DNA of 48,319 bases from Betaproteobacteria bacterium. GTDB lineage: Bacteria > Pseudomonadota > Gammaproteobacteria > Burkholderiales > SG8-39. Under the pieces are notes generated by a model, which saw nothing but the letters and a program-made list of their open reading frames with translations, searched no databases and was not told the DNA's origin. Below, piece by piece: positions 16,364 to 25,130 of the stretch. Position 1 is the first letter of the stretch, and every line of letters starts with the position of its first letter. The stretch spans positions 1 through 48,319 of the forward strand of contig JACRAS010000101.1 in assembly GCA_016234705.1 (NCBI GenBank), given 5' to 3'. The position numbers were made by a program, and so were the translations under genes.

Positions 16364-18514
16364 TCAAGTCGCCTTCGCCACCGGCGCCAGCGGCAGCCGC
16401 ACGCTGATGCGGGTGCCGGCATCAACCTTGCTATCGATCGAGATGGTGCCGCCGTGCAATTCCACCGCTTTCTTTACGATTACCAGCCCGAGTCCGGTGC
16501 CCTGGCGATTGCCGACGTTGGAGGCGCGATGAAAACTCTCGAACAGGCGCGCCTGATCTTCAACCGGTATGCCTATGCCCTGGTCACCCACCTCGATGAG
16601 GGCTTTGCCATCGCGCTCGGCCAACTGCAACGAGACCGTACTCCCCGCGGGAGAGTACTTTACCGCGTTGGAGAGCAGGTTGGTGAGGATGTGACGCAGC
16701 AGCTTTTCGTCCAGATTCAGGTTGCCGCGCTCGAACTGCTGCTCGAATTGAATGACATGCTGCTTGGCGACACCCGGGCGCAATTCCTCCACCACCTTGC
16801 GACACAGTTCGCGCAGATCCACCGGCTTCGGCTCGAATTGCAGGGCGCCCGCCTCGGCCTTGCCGATGACGAGCACGTCCTCGATCATCGCGTTCATGCG
16901 CTTGACCGCGCCCTGTATGCCGTGCAGCATTTTCAGCTTGTCTTCGGCGGAGAGGCCGTCCGAATAATGCTCCAGCAGTTCGGCGGAGGACAGAATGGTC
17001 GCCAGCGGCGTGCGCAGCTCGTGCGATGCGATGGAAACGAACTTGGACTTCATCTCCGACAGCTCTTTTTCGCGCTGCAGGGCAGAGAGCAACTCGACCT
17101 CGGCACGCTTGCGCTGGGTGATGTCGACGTTGGTCCCGGCCATGCGCAACGCGCTGCCGTCGCCGGCGCGCTCGACCACGCGGCCGCGGCTGAGCACCCA
17201 GACCCAGTCCCCGCTCGCCGTCTTGAGGCGATGCTCGATGCGGTACAGGGGACGCAGGCCCTCGATGCAGTCGGTTTGCGCCTGGCGCACCGCTTCGACA
17301 TCGTCCGGGTGCACCAGCGGCGCCATCTCCTCCAGCGTGAGGTAGCGCTCGCGCGGTTCGTCGCCGGTCATCTGCGCCAGCGCCGCATCCAGATAAATGG
17401 TGCCGCGCCTGGCGTCCCACTCCCAGATCGAGATCGCCGAAGACTGCATCGCCAGATCGAGCCGCTCCTTGGTCTGCTGCAGCGCCGCCTCGGCCAGCTT
17501 GCGCTCGGTAATGTCGCCGATACCGATGATGATTCCAGCCTGCGGCTCGGCCGCGTCGATGGCGCGGCTGTCCGTGAACACCCAAATCGGGTTGCCGTCC
17601 TTCTTGCGCAACAGGAGTTCGGCGGAATAGCTCTCGCCTTGCGCCAGACGGGCATAGGCGTGGCTGCCGGCTTGCATGAAATCCTCGTCGGACTGGAACC
17701 AGACCTGCGCAGGCTGCCCGGTAATTTCTTCGGACGGGTAGCCGAGGATCTCGGCAAAGCGCCGGTTGCATTTCAGCACGGTACGCCGGCTGACAAATGC
17801 AATTCCGACGGCTGCGGTATCGAAAATCAGCTGCTGCTCGGCCAGCGCCGCGGTCAGGGACTTTTCGGCGACGCGCAATTTCTTCAGCAACAGCGCGTTC
17901 TCGTGGCCGTAAGCCAGCGTTTCGATCAGGGCGTAATGGTTGGACAGGTACAAACCCAGCAGCACGGTCGCGAACACCAGCATCAGCAGCGCGGTGGAGG
18001 TATTGAGTCCGCCGCCAAAGGTCAGCAGCATCGCCACCATGGGCGCGAGAATGGGCAGGATGAAGCTGGTGAAAGCCTTCGGGCTGGGCGCGAGCGAGGG
18101 CGGCAGGCCCATGGCGATGCTGCTGATGAGGAACGTGACCGTGAGTTCCTGCAGCGAAGTCGGCGTATGGCCGATGAGCATCAGTGCCAGACCCCAACCG
18201 GCGCCGACCAGGGCACTGGCCAGGCAGAAATAATTTTCCCACTGCGCTGCGTCCTCCGCCGCCGGCTGACGGCGGCGATAAATCCGCGCCATCGCGTAGC
18301 GCACCGCGCTGGCCACGCCGAGCCAAATAAACCAGATGACGATCAGGTTGACACCGATGTAGCCCCACATGGCAAATGCGGTGACGCTCGCGGCTACCAG
18401 GATGATCGGGACATCGGTACCCGACAGCCGGTAGAGCATGGAAACGCGTTCCGGCAGGTACTCGACCGAGGACGTGGCGGCGATCCGGCTGCGCAACTTC
18501 GTTAGCATTGTCAC
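16364..18514 (-). CDS. Membrane sensor histidine kinase with two PAS domains
   Basis: A 716-residue kinase. About residues 30-210 form seven or so membrane helices (an integral membrane sensor). Two PAS/PAC units follow at about 225-345 (FDTAAVGIAFVSRRTVLKCNRR... DITERK) and 350-475 (... NVDITQRK). HisKA carries His498 in SIASHELRTPL, and the HATPase has NLLSNAVKYS, DQGIGIP and GTGLGL boxes. It ends without its own receiver; two receivers are encoded just downstream. Start: the GTG at 18514 has AGGA six bases upstream, and an ATG two codons in is an alternative. It is divergent from the cobalamin adenosyltransferase gene. Confidence 0.92.
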   Translation of the reverse strand: MTMLTKLRSRIAATSSVEYLPERVSMLYRLSGTDVPIILVAASVTAFAMWGYIGVNLIVIWFIWLGVASAVRYAMARIYRRRQPAAEDAAQWENYFCLASALVGAGWGLALMLIGHTPTSLQELTVTFLISSIAMGLPPSLAPSPKAFTSFILPILAPMVAMLLTFGGGLNTSTALLMLVFATVLLGLYLSNHYALIETLAYGHENALLLKKLRVAEKSLTAALAEQQLIFDTAAVGIAFVSRRTVLKCNRRFAEILGYPSEEITGQPAQVWFQSDEDFMQAGSHAYARLAQGESYSAELLLRKKDGNPIWVFTDSRAIDAAEPQAGIIIGIGDITERKLAEAALQQTKERLDLAMQSSAISIWEWDARRGTIYLDAALAQMTGDEPRERYLTLEEMAPLVHPDDVEAVRQAQTDCIEGLRPLYRIEHRLKTASGDWVWVLSRGRVVERAGDGSALRMAGTNVDITQRKRAEVELLSALQREKELSEMKSKFVSIASHELRTPLATILSSAELLEHYSDGLSAEDKLKMLHGIQGAVKRMNAMIEDVLVIGKAEAGALQFEPKPVDLRELCRKVVEELRPGVAKQHVIQFEQQFERGNLNLDEKLLRHILTNLLSNAVKYSPAGSTVSLQLAERDGKALIEVGDQGIGIPVEDQARLFESFHRASNVGNRQGTGLGLVIVKKAVELHGGTISIDSKVDAGTRISVRLPLAPVAKAT

Positions 18515-18783
18515 CTTGGATCCTCTGTCGTCTGCGCCGGCGCGGAGCCGCCCGCGGATTTATTCAGGGCAATTATTCTACTACCATTCAACTGCTGCCG
18601 AATCCGTCGGGACGCACAATATTCGCCCATCCAAAAAGGTGTTCCGGCGTTCGAGCAAACGACCCCATCGAGCTGTCATTGCTCTCGGCGCACGCCCGGT
18701 GCGCGGTTCAATACCCCGCTGCTCCGGCGCCGGCAGATATTGCGGCGCTTTGCGGTACAATCCCTGCCGTAACGCTCGCTCGG
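18515..18783. promoter_or_regulatory. Divergent promoter region between histidine kinase and adenosyltransferase
   Basis: A 269-bp gap between divergent genes. A TACAAT (about 18757-18762) before the adenosyltransferase could be its -10 box, but the -35 is unclear. I saw no cobalamin riboswitch: the conserved B12-box pattern is missing. Confidence 0.35.
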
Positions 18784-18789
18784 ATGCGC

Positions 18790-19368
18790 ATGGGCCACCG
18801 TCTCACAAAAATCTATACCCGAACCGGCGACACCGGCGACACCGGCCTCGGCGACGGCACGCGCGTGTCCAAGGACAGCCGGCGCGTGCACGCGCTGGGC
18901 GAAGTCGATGAGTTGAATTCGACCATCGGCCTGCTGCTCGCCGAGGAACTGCCCGCCGGCGTGCGCGCGGCGCTGGCCGGCATTCAGCATGAGTTGTTCG
19001 ACCTGGGCGGCGAAGTCTGCATTCCGGGACATACCAGCATGAGCGAGCGCCAGGTTAGCCGCCTGGAAGCGCTGCTGGACGACTACAACCGGGACCTCGC
19101 CCCGCTCAAGGAATTCATTCTGCCCGGCGGGACGCGCGCTGCGAGCCTGGCCCACCTGGCGCGCACCGTCTGCCGCCGCGCCGAGCGTGCGCTGGTGTCG
19201 CTCTCCCGCGCCGAGCCGGTCGGAACTGCGGCCCGAAAATATCTGAATCGTTTGTCCGATTTGCTGTTCGTTCTGGGGCGGGTGCTGAACCGCGCCGGCG
19301 GCGGCAGCGATGTATTGTGGCAGCGCGGAAAAACAACAGAAAAGGGAAAAGGCGGGCGCGAGAAGTAA
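18790..19368 (+). CDS. Cob(I)alamin adenosyltransferase, PduO type
   Basis: A 192-residue enzyme that transfers the adenosyl group of ATP to cob(I)alamin to make coenzyme B12. The N-terminal ATP-binding signature is clear: KIYTRTGDTGDTGLGDG, then RVHALGEVDELNSTIG. The FILPGGT and CRRAER motifs follow at about 105-130, and NRLSDLLFVLGRVLN near 160. It is a five-helix-bundle family of about 190 residues, so it is full length. The in-frame ATG two codons upstream (18784) is an equally possible start. B12-dependent enzymes are not otherwise apparent in the window. Confidence 0.92.
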   Translation: MGHRLTKIYTRTGDTGDTGLGDGTRVSKDSRRVHALGEVDELNSTIGLLLAEELPAGVRAALAGIQHELFDLGGEVCIPGHTSMSERQVSRLEALLDDYNRDLAPLKEFILPGGTRAASLAHLARTVCRRAERALVSLSRAEPVGTAARKYLNRLSDLLFVLGRVLNRAGGGSDVLWQRGKTTEKGKGGREK

Positions 19369-19502
19369 CACCGCGGGCTCTGTCGCATTTGTCTCCTGCC
19401 TCGGGTACACAAGCCGCGCAACGCGCGGGCGGTCCCAAAACAACACAGAACACAAGCCCCCGTGTCCTCGGCGCCGGCATCCGACTCGAGATTTCCGAAA
19501 TG

Positions 19503-21005
19503 CTATTCCACGAACGCCTCCTCGCGCGTCTTGCGCACCGCGGGCGCCAGGGTGATCAGCAGCAGCACTATGGCCATGCCGAGCAACACGCCGCTGATCG
19601 GCTTGGTGACGAACACCGACGGGTCGCCGCGGGAGAGCAGCATCGCCCGGCGCAGATTCTCCTCCATCAGCGGCCCGAGGATGAAGCCCAGGATCAGCGG
19701 CGCCGGCTCGCATTCGAGCTTGACGAATACATAGCCCAGAAGCCCGAAGAGCGCCGTCAGCGTTACGTCGAAGGGCTGGTTCGACAAACTGTACACGCCA
19801 ACGCAGCAAAACAGCAGGATGGCCGGGTAGAGCAGCCGGTAGGGCACGGTCAGCAGTTTCACCCACATGCCGATCAGAGGCAGGTTCAGGACCACCAGCA
19901 TCAGGTTGCCGATCCACATGCTGGTGATCATGCCCCAGAAGAGTTCCGGCCTCTCGGTCATCACCTGCGGCCCGGGGGCAATGCCCTGGATCATCATCGC
20001 GCCTATCATCAGCGCCATCACCGGGTTGGACGGGATGCCCAGCGTAAGCAGGGGAATGAAGGACGTCTGCGCGCCGGCGTTGTTGGCCGCTTCCGGCGCG
20101 GCGACGCCGCGGATTTCGCCCTTGCCAAAGTTGGACGGGTCACCGATCTTCTTCTCTATCGTATAGGCGGCAAACGAGGACAGCAGCGCCCCGCCGCCGG
20201 GCAGGATGCCGAGCATAGAACCGATGGCGGTGCCGCGCAGGACGGCGCCGGAACTGTCCTTGAGGTCTTTCCAGGTCGGCATCAGGCCGGTGACCTTGTT
20301 GACGAACACTTCGCGGGCCTCGCCCTGTTCGAGATTGACAATGATCTCGGCGAAGCCGAATAAGCCCATGGCGACCCCGACGAAGCCGATGCCGTCGGAG
20401 AGCTCCGACACGCCGAAGGAGAAGCGCGCGACGCCGGAATTGACGTCGGTGCCGACCAGGCCCATCAGCAGCCCCAGGATGGTCATGGCGATCGCCTTCA
20501 CCAGCGAGCCGCGCGCCAGCACCGTCGCGCCGACCAGTCCCAGCACCATCAGCGAAAAATATTCGGCCGGGCCGAATTTCAGCGCGACTTCGGCCAGCGG
20601 CGGCGCGAACAGGGCGATGACCACCGTGGCGACGCAGCCGGCGAAGAAAGAGCCCATGGCCGCGATCGCCAGCGCCGGACCGGCGCGGCCGTTGCGCGCC
20701 ATCTGGTAACCGTCGAGGCAGGTGATCACCGAGGAGGACTCGCCCGGCAGATTGACCAGGATGGCCGTGGTCGAGCCGCCGTATTGCGCGCCGTAGTAAA
20801 TGCCGGCGAGCATGATCAGCGCCGAAATCGGCGACAGGTTGAAAGTCACCGGCAGCAGCATGGCGATGGTGGCGAGCGGCCCGATGCCGGGCAGCACCCC
20901 GATCAGCGTGCCAAGCAGCACGCCGAAAAAGCAGTACATCAGGTTTTGCAGACTCAGCGCGACGCCGAAGCCGATACCCAGGTTGTGGATCAGGGCAAAA
21001 TCCAT
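19503..21005 (-). CDS. TctA-type tripartite tricarboxylate transporter, large membrane subunit
   Basis: A 500-residue TctA subunit with about twelve membrane helices and the family signatures LGTLIGVLPGIGPLATIAML and YYGAQYGGSTTAILVNLPGE in the first half, repeated as GTAIGSMLGILPGGGALLSSF and QTSFIPLLTLGIPSNPVMAL in the second. It takes up carboxylates together with TctB and a periplasmic TctC. The ATG is two bases after the TctB stop, with GGGAG upstream. No TctC gene lies in the window, so the binding protein must be elsewhere. Confidence 0.93.
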   Translation of the reverse strand: MDFALIHNLGIGFGVALSLQNLMYCFFGVLLGTLIGVLPGIGPLATIAMLLPVTFNLSPISALIMLAGIYYGAQYGGSTTAILVNLPGESSSVITCLDGYQMARNGRAGPALAIAAMGSFFAGCVATVVIALFAPPLAEVALKFGPAEYFSLMVLGLVGATVLARGSLVKAIAMTILGLLMGLVGTDVNSGVARFSFGVSELSDGIGFVGVAMGLFGFAEIIVNLEQGEAREVFVNKVTGLMPTWKDLKDSSGAVLRGTAIGSMLGILPGGGALLSSFAAYTIEKKIGDPSNFGKGEIRGVAAPEAANNAGAQTSFIPLLTLGIPSNPVMALMIGAMMIQGIAPGPQVMTERPELFWGMITSMWIGNLMLVVLNLPLIGMWVKLLTVPYRLLYPAILLFCCVGVYSLSNQPFDVTLTALFGLLGYVFVKLECEPAPLILGFILGPLMEENLRRAMLLSRGDPSVFVTKPISGVLLGMAIVLLLITLAPAVRKTREEAFVE

Positions 21006-21007
21006 GC

Positions 21008-21610
21008 TTATTCTCCCGGCCACAGGTTGAACGGCAGTCCCAGGCCCTTGACGAACGCATACACGCTGAAGATCACCAGCACGATGGTCAGGATCACGAT
21101 TTCCTTGTTGCGGAAATCGTGGCCGCCGGCCGCGCTGAGCACGATCAATATTGCGATCGCCAGCACCAGGCCCAGCGGTTTGAGCGCGTAACCGAAAATC
21201 ACCACTGCGAGCAGGATCAGGAACATCGACTTCGGCCCGAATGCGCCGATGAACAGGAGCAGCGACAGCAAGGCGAGTGCAGACTGCAACATCTGCAGCA
21301 TCGGCGCATCCTTAAGCTGACTATCGGCGAAGTAGAAGTAAGTCGCCCCTCCGACCACGATCGAGGCAACCAGCAGCAGCGGCCGGAAGGTGAATACCTT
21401 GAGCGGATGCGCAAACTTGGAGACGAATGCGCGGAAGAAAACTATCGCGCCCAGGACTGCGAGCAGGCCGCCCAGCACGGTGGGAAAATACGCCGGACCC
21501 ATGCGCACCGCCGAACCCATCGGATAGTTTTGCGAGACCACCGCGAACCACAGGCCGAAGCCGATGAACATCAGCCCGGCCCAGAAATCCTTGCCGTTTT
21601 TTATATGCAT
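21008..21610 (-). CDS. TctB-type tripartite tricarboxylate transporter, small membrane subunit
   Basis: A 200-residue protein with four or five hydrophobic segments and the TctB opening (DFWAGLMFIGFGLWFAV, then YPMGSAVRMGPAYFPTVLG). It partners with TctA to form the membrane channel of a secondary transporter driven by a substrate-binding protein. A strong GGAGGAGGAGG lies just before the ATG. It is the first gene of the tctBA pair. Confidence 0.9.
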   Translation of the reverse strand: MHIKNGKDFWAGLMFIGFGLWFAVVSQNYPMGSAVRMGPAYFPTVLGGLLAVLGAIVFFRAFVSKFAHPLKVFTFRPLLLVASIVVGGATYFYFADSQLKDAPMLQMLQSALALLSLLLFIGAFGPKSMFLILLAVVIFGYALKPLGLVLAIAILIVLSAAGGHDFRNKEIVILTIVLVIFSVYAFVKGLGLPFNLWPGE

Positions 21611-21698
21611 TGCCTCCTCCTCCGATCAGTGCCGCCCGCCATTCTGCCACATTCGTAAAGCAGTGGCGTAAGGTTTCGCCAGTATCGCGGGGCCGGCT

Positions 21699-22229
21699 TC
21701 AATTGCCGTTCTTGTCCATCAGCCCCACCAGCTTGACGCTGGTCTGGCGCAAGCGCTGCGACAGCATCAGCACCAGTTCCATCAGAATTTTCGCCCCCAG
21801 GATGGGCTGTTCCAGAATGATGCGCGCCAGGTTTTCGCGCGCCAGCACCGCGATCACGCAAGGCTCCGCCGCGACGCAGGTGGCGAAGCGCGGTTCGCCG
21901 TCTATCATGGACATTTCGCCCAGCGTTTTTCCGGCATCGACCGTGGCGATGAGCTTGGGCGTATTCCATCGATCCTGCTTGAAAACTTCCACGCTGCCTT
22001 CGATCATCAGCAGCATGAAATCGCCCTGCTCGCCTTCGTGGATGATCTCCTGACCGGGTCCGGCGCGGTAGGCGTCCATGAAGTGGCTCATCAGGCGGAT
22101 TTCCGCCATATTGAAGTTCTCGAACAGCGGCGAATAGCTGATCATGCGATGCATCTGCCCGGCGAATTGGGTCGCGTCGCCCATGTATTCCAGGTGCGCC
22201 AGGTGATCGCGTCCGGCATTTTCAGCCAT
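21699..22229 (-). CDS. Cyclic nucleotide-binding domain protein without DNA-binding domain
   Basis: A 176-residue protein holding one Crp-like cNMP-binding fold (about 30-155). The phosphate-binding cassette reads GEMSMIDGEPRFATC, retaining the Glu and Arg that contact the cyclic nucleotide. There is no helix-turn-helix, so it is not a CRP/FNR regulator. Two predicted adenylate cyclases are encoded elsewhere in the window (13915-15990 and 35128-36420), so cAMP is a plausible ligand; that link is inference. It lies alone between tctBA and the UbiA-type gene, co-directional with both. Confidence 0.85.
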   Translation of the reverse strand: MAENAGRDHLAHLEYMGDATQFAGQMHRMISYSPLFENFNMAEIRLMSHFMDAYRAGPGQEIIHEGEQGDFMLLMIEGSVEVFKQDRWNTPKLIATVDAGKTLGEMSMIDGEPRFATCVAAEPCVIAVLARENLARIILEQPILGAKILMELVLMLSQRLRQTSVKLVGLMDKNGN

Positions 22230-22342
22230 AAGGTCTTGGTCCGAGACAGGCGGATCGGGCGGCTCCGGGGAGGCACCGCCGGCGAACCCGGCGTCTTCGG
22301 ATTATGCCGAAACCGGGGGCTAAGCTCAAATCGAATTTGCCC

Positions 22343-23248
22343 TCACCGGATCAGCCACAGCGTGACGCCCAGCCAGAGGGCGACGACGACGAGCATATGC
22401 GCGTCGCCCAGCAGCGTCCACGCGGGGTCTTCGCCGCCGCGGCGGTGCACCAGAAAAATGTAGCGAAAAAGACCATACAGAACAAACGGCAGGGTATAGA
22501 TCAGCTTGTCGGTGCGGTGCAGCGCAATGGTGTCCGGACTGACGCTGTACAGACTGTAACTGACGATGACGCCGGCGGCGCTGATGGCCATCATGGTATC
22601 GAGCAGCGCCGGACTGTAATCGTACAGAACCGCACGCTGGCCGGCGCCGTCGGAACCATTGCCGTCGCTCGCCATCAGTTCGGCGCGGCGCTTGGCAAAG
22701 CCGAGAAAAACGGTCAGCAGCAGGCCGCACAGCAGCAGCCAGTACGAGGGGACGATATTCACCCCCCAGGTGCCGGCAAAAATGCGCAGCATGAAGCCGG
22801 CGGCGATGATGAACACGTCGAGGATGGCGATGTTCTTCAGGCCGGCGCTGTAGGCGAGGTTGAGCGCCAGGTAAGCCAGGAGGATGGCCACCACAATAGC
22901 GGAGGCCGCGGCGCCCAGCGCCAGTCCCGCTGTTCCGCAGACAAGCGCGAGCGCGTATGCCTGACCCATGCTCACCGTACCGCTGGCCAAAGGCCGCTTG
23001 CGCTTCAGCGGATGGGCGCGGTCCGCCTCGCGATCGAGCACATCGTTGAGTGCATAGACGCAGCTGGACATCAGGCAGAATCCGGCGGCGGCAACAAGCA
23101 CGCTGCCTCTGAGCTTCCAATCGTCGCCGACGTCGCTGAACAGCAGGCCGACGAAAACAAAGCCGTTCTTGACCCACTGATGCGGGCGCAGCAGTCTGAG
23201 CAGTTCCAGCGGCAGCGCGGTGGCCCTAGCGGGTGGAACAAGGTTCAT
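22343..23248 (-). CDS. UbiA-family prenyltransferase, decaprenyl-phosphate phosphoribosyltransferase-like
   Basis: A 301-residue membrane protein with about nine helices. It opens with LLRLLRPHQWVKNGFVFVG and has the first Asp-rich motif NDVLDREAD (Asn68, Asp69, Asp72, Asp76) and the second conserved region LKNIAILDVFIIAAGFMLR. These are hallmarks of the DPPR-synthase branch of UbiA, which transfers phosphoribose to polyprenyl phosphate on the way to polyprenyl-phosphoarabinose. Its start overlaps the end of the GT39 gene by 23 bases, so the two are one unit, consistent with a lipid-linked sugar donor and its user. DprE1/DprE2-like epimerases are not seen here. Confidence 0.82.
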   Translation of the reverse strand: MNLVPPARATALPLELLRLLRPHQWVKNGFVFVGLLFSDVGDDWKLRGSVLVAAAGFCLMSSCVYALNDVLDREADRAHPLKRKRPLASGTVSMGQAYALALVCGTAGLALGAAASAIVVAILLAYLALNLAYSAGLKNIAILDVFIIAAGFMLRIFAGTWGVNIVPSYWLLLCGLLLTVFLGFAKRRAELMASDGNGSDGAGQRAVLYDYSPALLDTMMAISAAGVIVSYSLYSVSPDTIALHRTDKLIYTLPFVLYGLFRYIFLVHRRGGEDPAWTLLGDAHMLVVVALWLGVTLWLIR

Positions 23249-24761
23249 CGGGGAAATAGCGTTCGCAAAAGTAACAATGACCCAGCGGCAGGTAGGACGG
23301 CATTCTATAGTAACGCTCACGCAGCGGCCGCAGAACCCCGGCGCGGTATCTCGGATAGTCGAAGCCCTGACCGAGCACCAGATAAAAGCTGGCGCCGTGC
23401 AGTTCGAACCGGCGCAACTCCACCGCGGCGAAATAAGGCGTGTAATCGGCCGGATCGGGCGGGTTCTTGCGCAGCACCAGGATGTTCTTCCCCGCCAGCG
23501 TCCTGAAATCGGTAAGGATATCGTCGTGGCGTCCATGCGAGGACGCGCTACCGAACACGAAAAAGTACTTGCCCGAGGCGTAGGACGCCGTCACCGCCGG
23601 TGAAAACCCGTCGGCGGAGAATGCGTACTTTCCCGCATAAGGCTCGAGCCGCTGCAGCAGCTCGGCCGTGTTGACGTGAAACACGATGCCATCGTAGAGC
23701 CGGCTGTTCTTCCACACCTCGAGCGGCAGCAGGCTGGCGCCCACGATCCCCGCCACGTGGATCACCGAAAATGCGAACAGATAAACAACAGACTTCTTCA
23801 ACTGCGCGGCGCTGAGCACGAGCGCCGCAGCCATGAAGAAAAACGGCACGAATGAAAGCAGCCAGTGCAGGCCGATCTGCTTCGCCAAGGCAAGCAGGGC
23901 GAACACGGCGAGCGGCGCCATCCAGGCGAGCATGAAAAACCGTGCGCGCGAATCGGCGAGCCTCTGTCTCAGCGCAACGCGGCCGCGCCAGAATTGGTAG
24001 AGCGCGACCGGCGACAACATGTACAGCAGGCTCAGCAGATACAGCGCCGGCGTGCGCAGCGACCAGCCTGCGTCGCCGTGCCGGTTGTACACATTGAACA
24101 TCAGGTTGGCCCAGCAGTGGTTGTAGTTCCACCAGGCGTTGAGCGCGGCGAACGGCAGCACCAGCGCAAATGCGAGCGCGAGGCCGCGCCAGTTGCGCCG
24201 GCCGGCGGGTTGGATCAGGACGAACGCCAGATACGCCAGCCCCAGCAGGACGGCGAAATATTTCGACAGGAACGCGAGGCCCAGCAGGGCGCCGGACACT
24301 GCATACAGCAGCTGCGATTCGCGCCGCAAGGCCGCGGCGAAGCATAGAGCGGAAAGGAAGGAGAACAGCACCAGCGGCGTATCGGTGGTGATGAGCACGT
24401 TCCAGACATTCACCGGAAGCAGCAGGAATGAGAGTGCTGCAAGATAGGCTTTGCTTTCGTCGGCCGGCCGCAGATATTGCAGCATGGCGAAAGCCACCAG
24501 CGCGGGCAGGACGATCACCGGCAGGCGCAGCACCCATTCGGCCCTGGACAACTTTAGCAGTAGAGCCAGGATCCAGCCGACCATGGGGGGGTGATCGTAG
24601 AAACCGTAGTCGGGATAGACGCCCCAGTAGATGAAGTAGGCCTCGTCGCCGGTCATCGGCAGCGCCATGGCGAGCCAGAACTTGAATGCCAGCGTCAGCA
24701 GCAGCGCGACGTAGAAGGCGGCGCGCAGCGGCAGCGCGGCCTGCCCGGAGAAGGTTTGCAT
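23226..24761 (-). CDS. GT39/ArnT-like polyprenyl-phosphate-sugar glycosyltransferase
   Basis: A 511-residue integral membrane protein with about ten to twelve helices. The first periplasmic loop contains the catalytic acidic pair Asp39-Glu40 (MTGDEAYFIYWG), followed by YDHPPMVGW, as in PMT/ArnT-like GT-C enzymes that use lipid-linked sugars on the periplasmic side. The C-terminal ~170 residues form a soluble domain. It is overlapped by the DPPR-synthase-like gene, which might make its polyprenyl donor. The acceptor (lipid A, glycan or protein) is unknown. The third hairpin-cluster repeat lies just upstream of its start. Confidence 0.88.
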   Translation of the reverse strand: MQTFSGQAALPLRAAFYVALLLTLAFKFWLAMALPMTGDEAYFIYWGVYPDYGFYDHPPMVGWILALLLKLSRAEWVLRLPVIVLPALVAFAMLQYLRPADESKAYLAALSFLLLPVNVWNVLITTDTPLVLFSFLSALCFAAALRRESQLLYAVSGALLGLAFLSKYFAVLLGLAYLAFVLIQPAGRRNWRGLALAFALVLPFAALNAWWNYNHCWANLMFNVYNRHGDAGWSLRTPALYLLSLLYMLSPVALYQFWRGRVALRQRLADSRARFFMLAWMAPLAVFALLALAKQIGLHWLLSFVPFFFMAAALVLSAAQLKKSVVYLFAFSVIHVAGIVGASLLPLEVWKNSRLYDGIVFHVNTAELLQRLEPYAGKYAFSADGFSPAVTASYASGKYFFVFGSASSHGRHDDILTDFRTLAGKNILVLRKNPPDPADYTPYFAAVELRRFELHGASFYLVLGQGFDYPRYRAGVLRPLRERYYRMPSYLPLGHCYFCERYFPDEPCSTR

Positions 24762-25130
24762 GTACGCGATTATAGGTGCTGCCGGCTTTGAGCGGCGCGC
24801 ACTAAATACGGCGCATACAGCAATTCAAATGCCGACGCATGCCAAAAGCAACCATTGCGCGCTCTGCGCGCCAACCGTGTTTTCCGCGCGGATGGAAAAC
24901 ACATCCGCGCGGAAAACACGGTTCTGAAAAAATCCAGGGCGATTTGGTTTTCCCCGAGATCCTCGATTGCGCACGGATGCGCTTTTCATCCGGGCGCAAT
25001 CGAGGATCCGCGCGGACGGGGCGCCGTCCGCGCAAGCTCAATCGCTACAGACGGCTTGTCGTCCGCGCAACATTGCAACTCCGCGACAACAGTGTCCACG
25101 AGGATATGCAAGGGCAGCCGACGCGCGGCC
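24762..25130. other. 369-bp intergenic region with hairpin-cluster copy 3
   Basis: No protein gene is supported. The region separates two co-directional minus-strand genes (aroG upstream, GT39 downstream) and is mostly occupied by the repeat element. Confidence 0.8.
24851..25075. repeat. Hairpin-cluster element, copy 3
   Basis: H0 is GCGCGC-TCT-GCGCGC (24857-24871). H1 is a perfect 22-bp stem (24873-24894 with 24902-24923) in which TGTA/TACA of copies 1-2 is replaced by CGCG/CGCG on both arms. H2 is a 22-bp stem (24958-24979 with 24987-25008) with one A·G mismatch and loop CGCTTTT. H3 is a perfect 10-bp stem (25010-25033), loop GGCG. A further GACGGCTTGTCGTCCGCG (25050-25067) resembles the H3 region of copy 2. 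Confidence 0.85.

Noticed and set aside
16454..18505. 683-codon plus-strand ORF
   Set aside because: Antisense shadow of the histidine kinase, which carries every expected box.
18515..18789. Cobalamin riboswitch before the adenosyltransferase
   Set aside because: No B12-box-like sequence was found in the leader.
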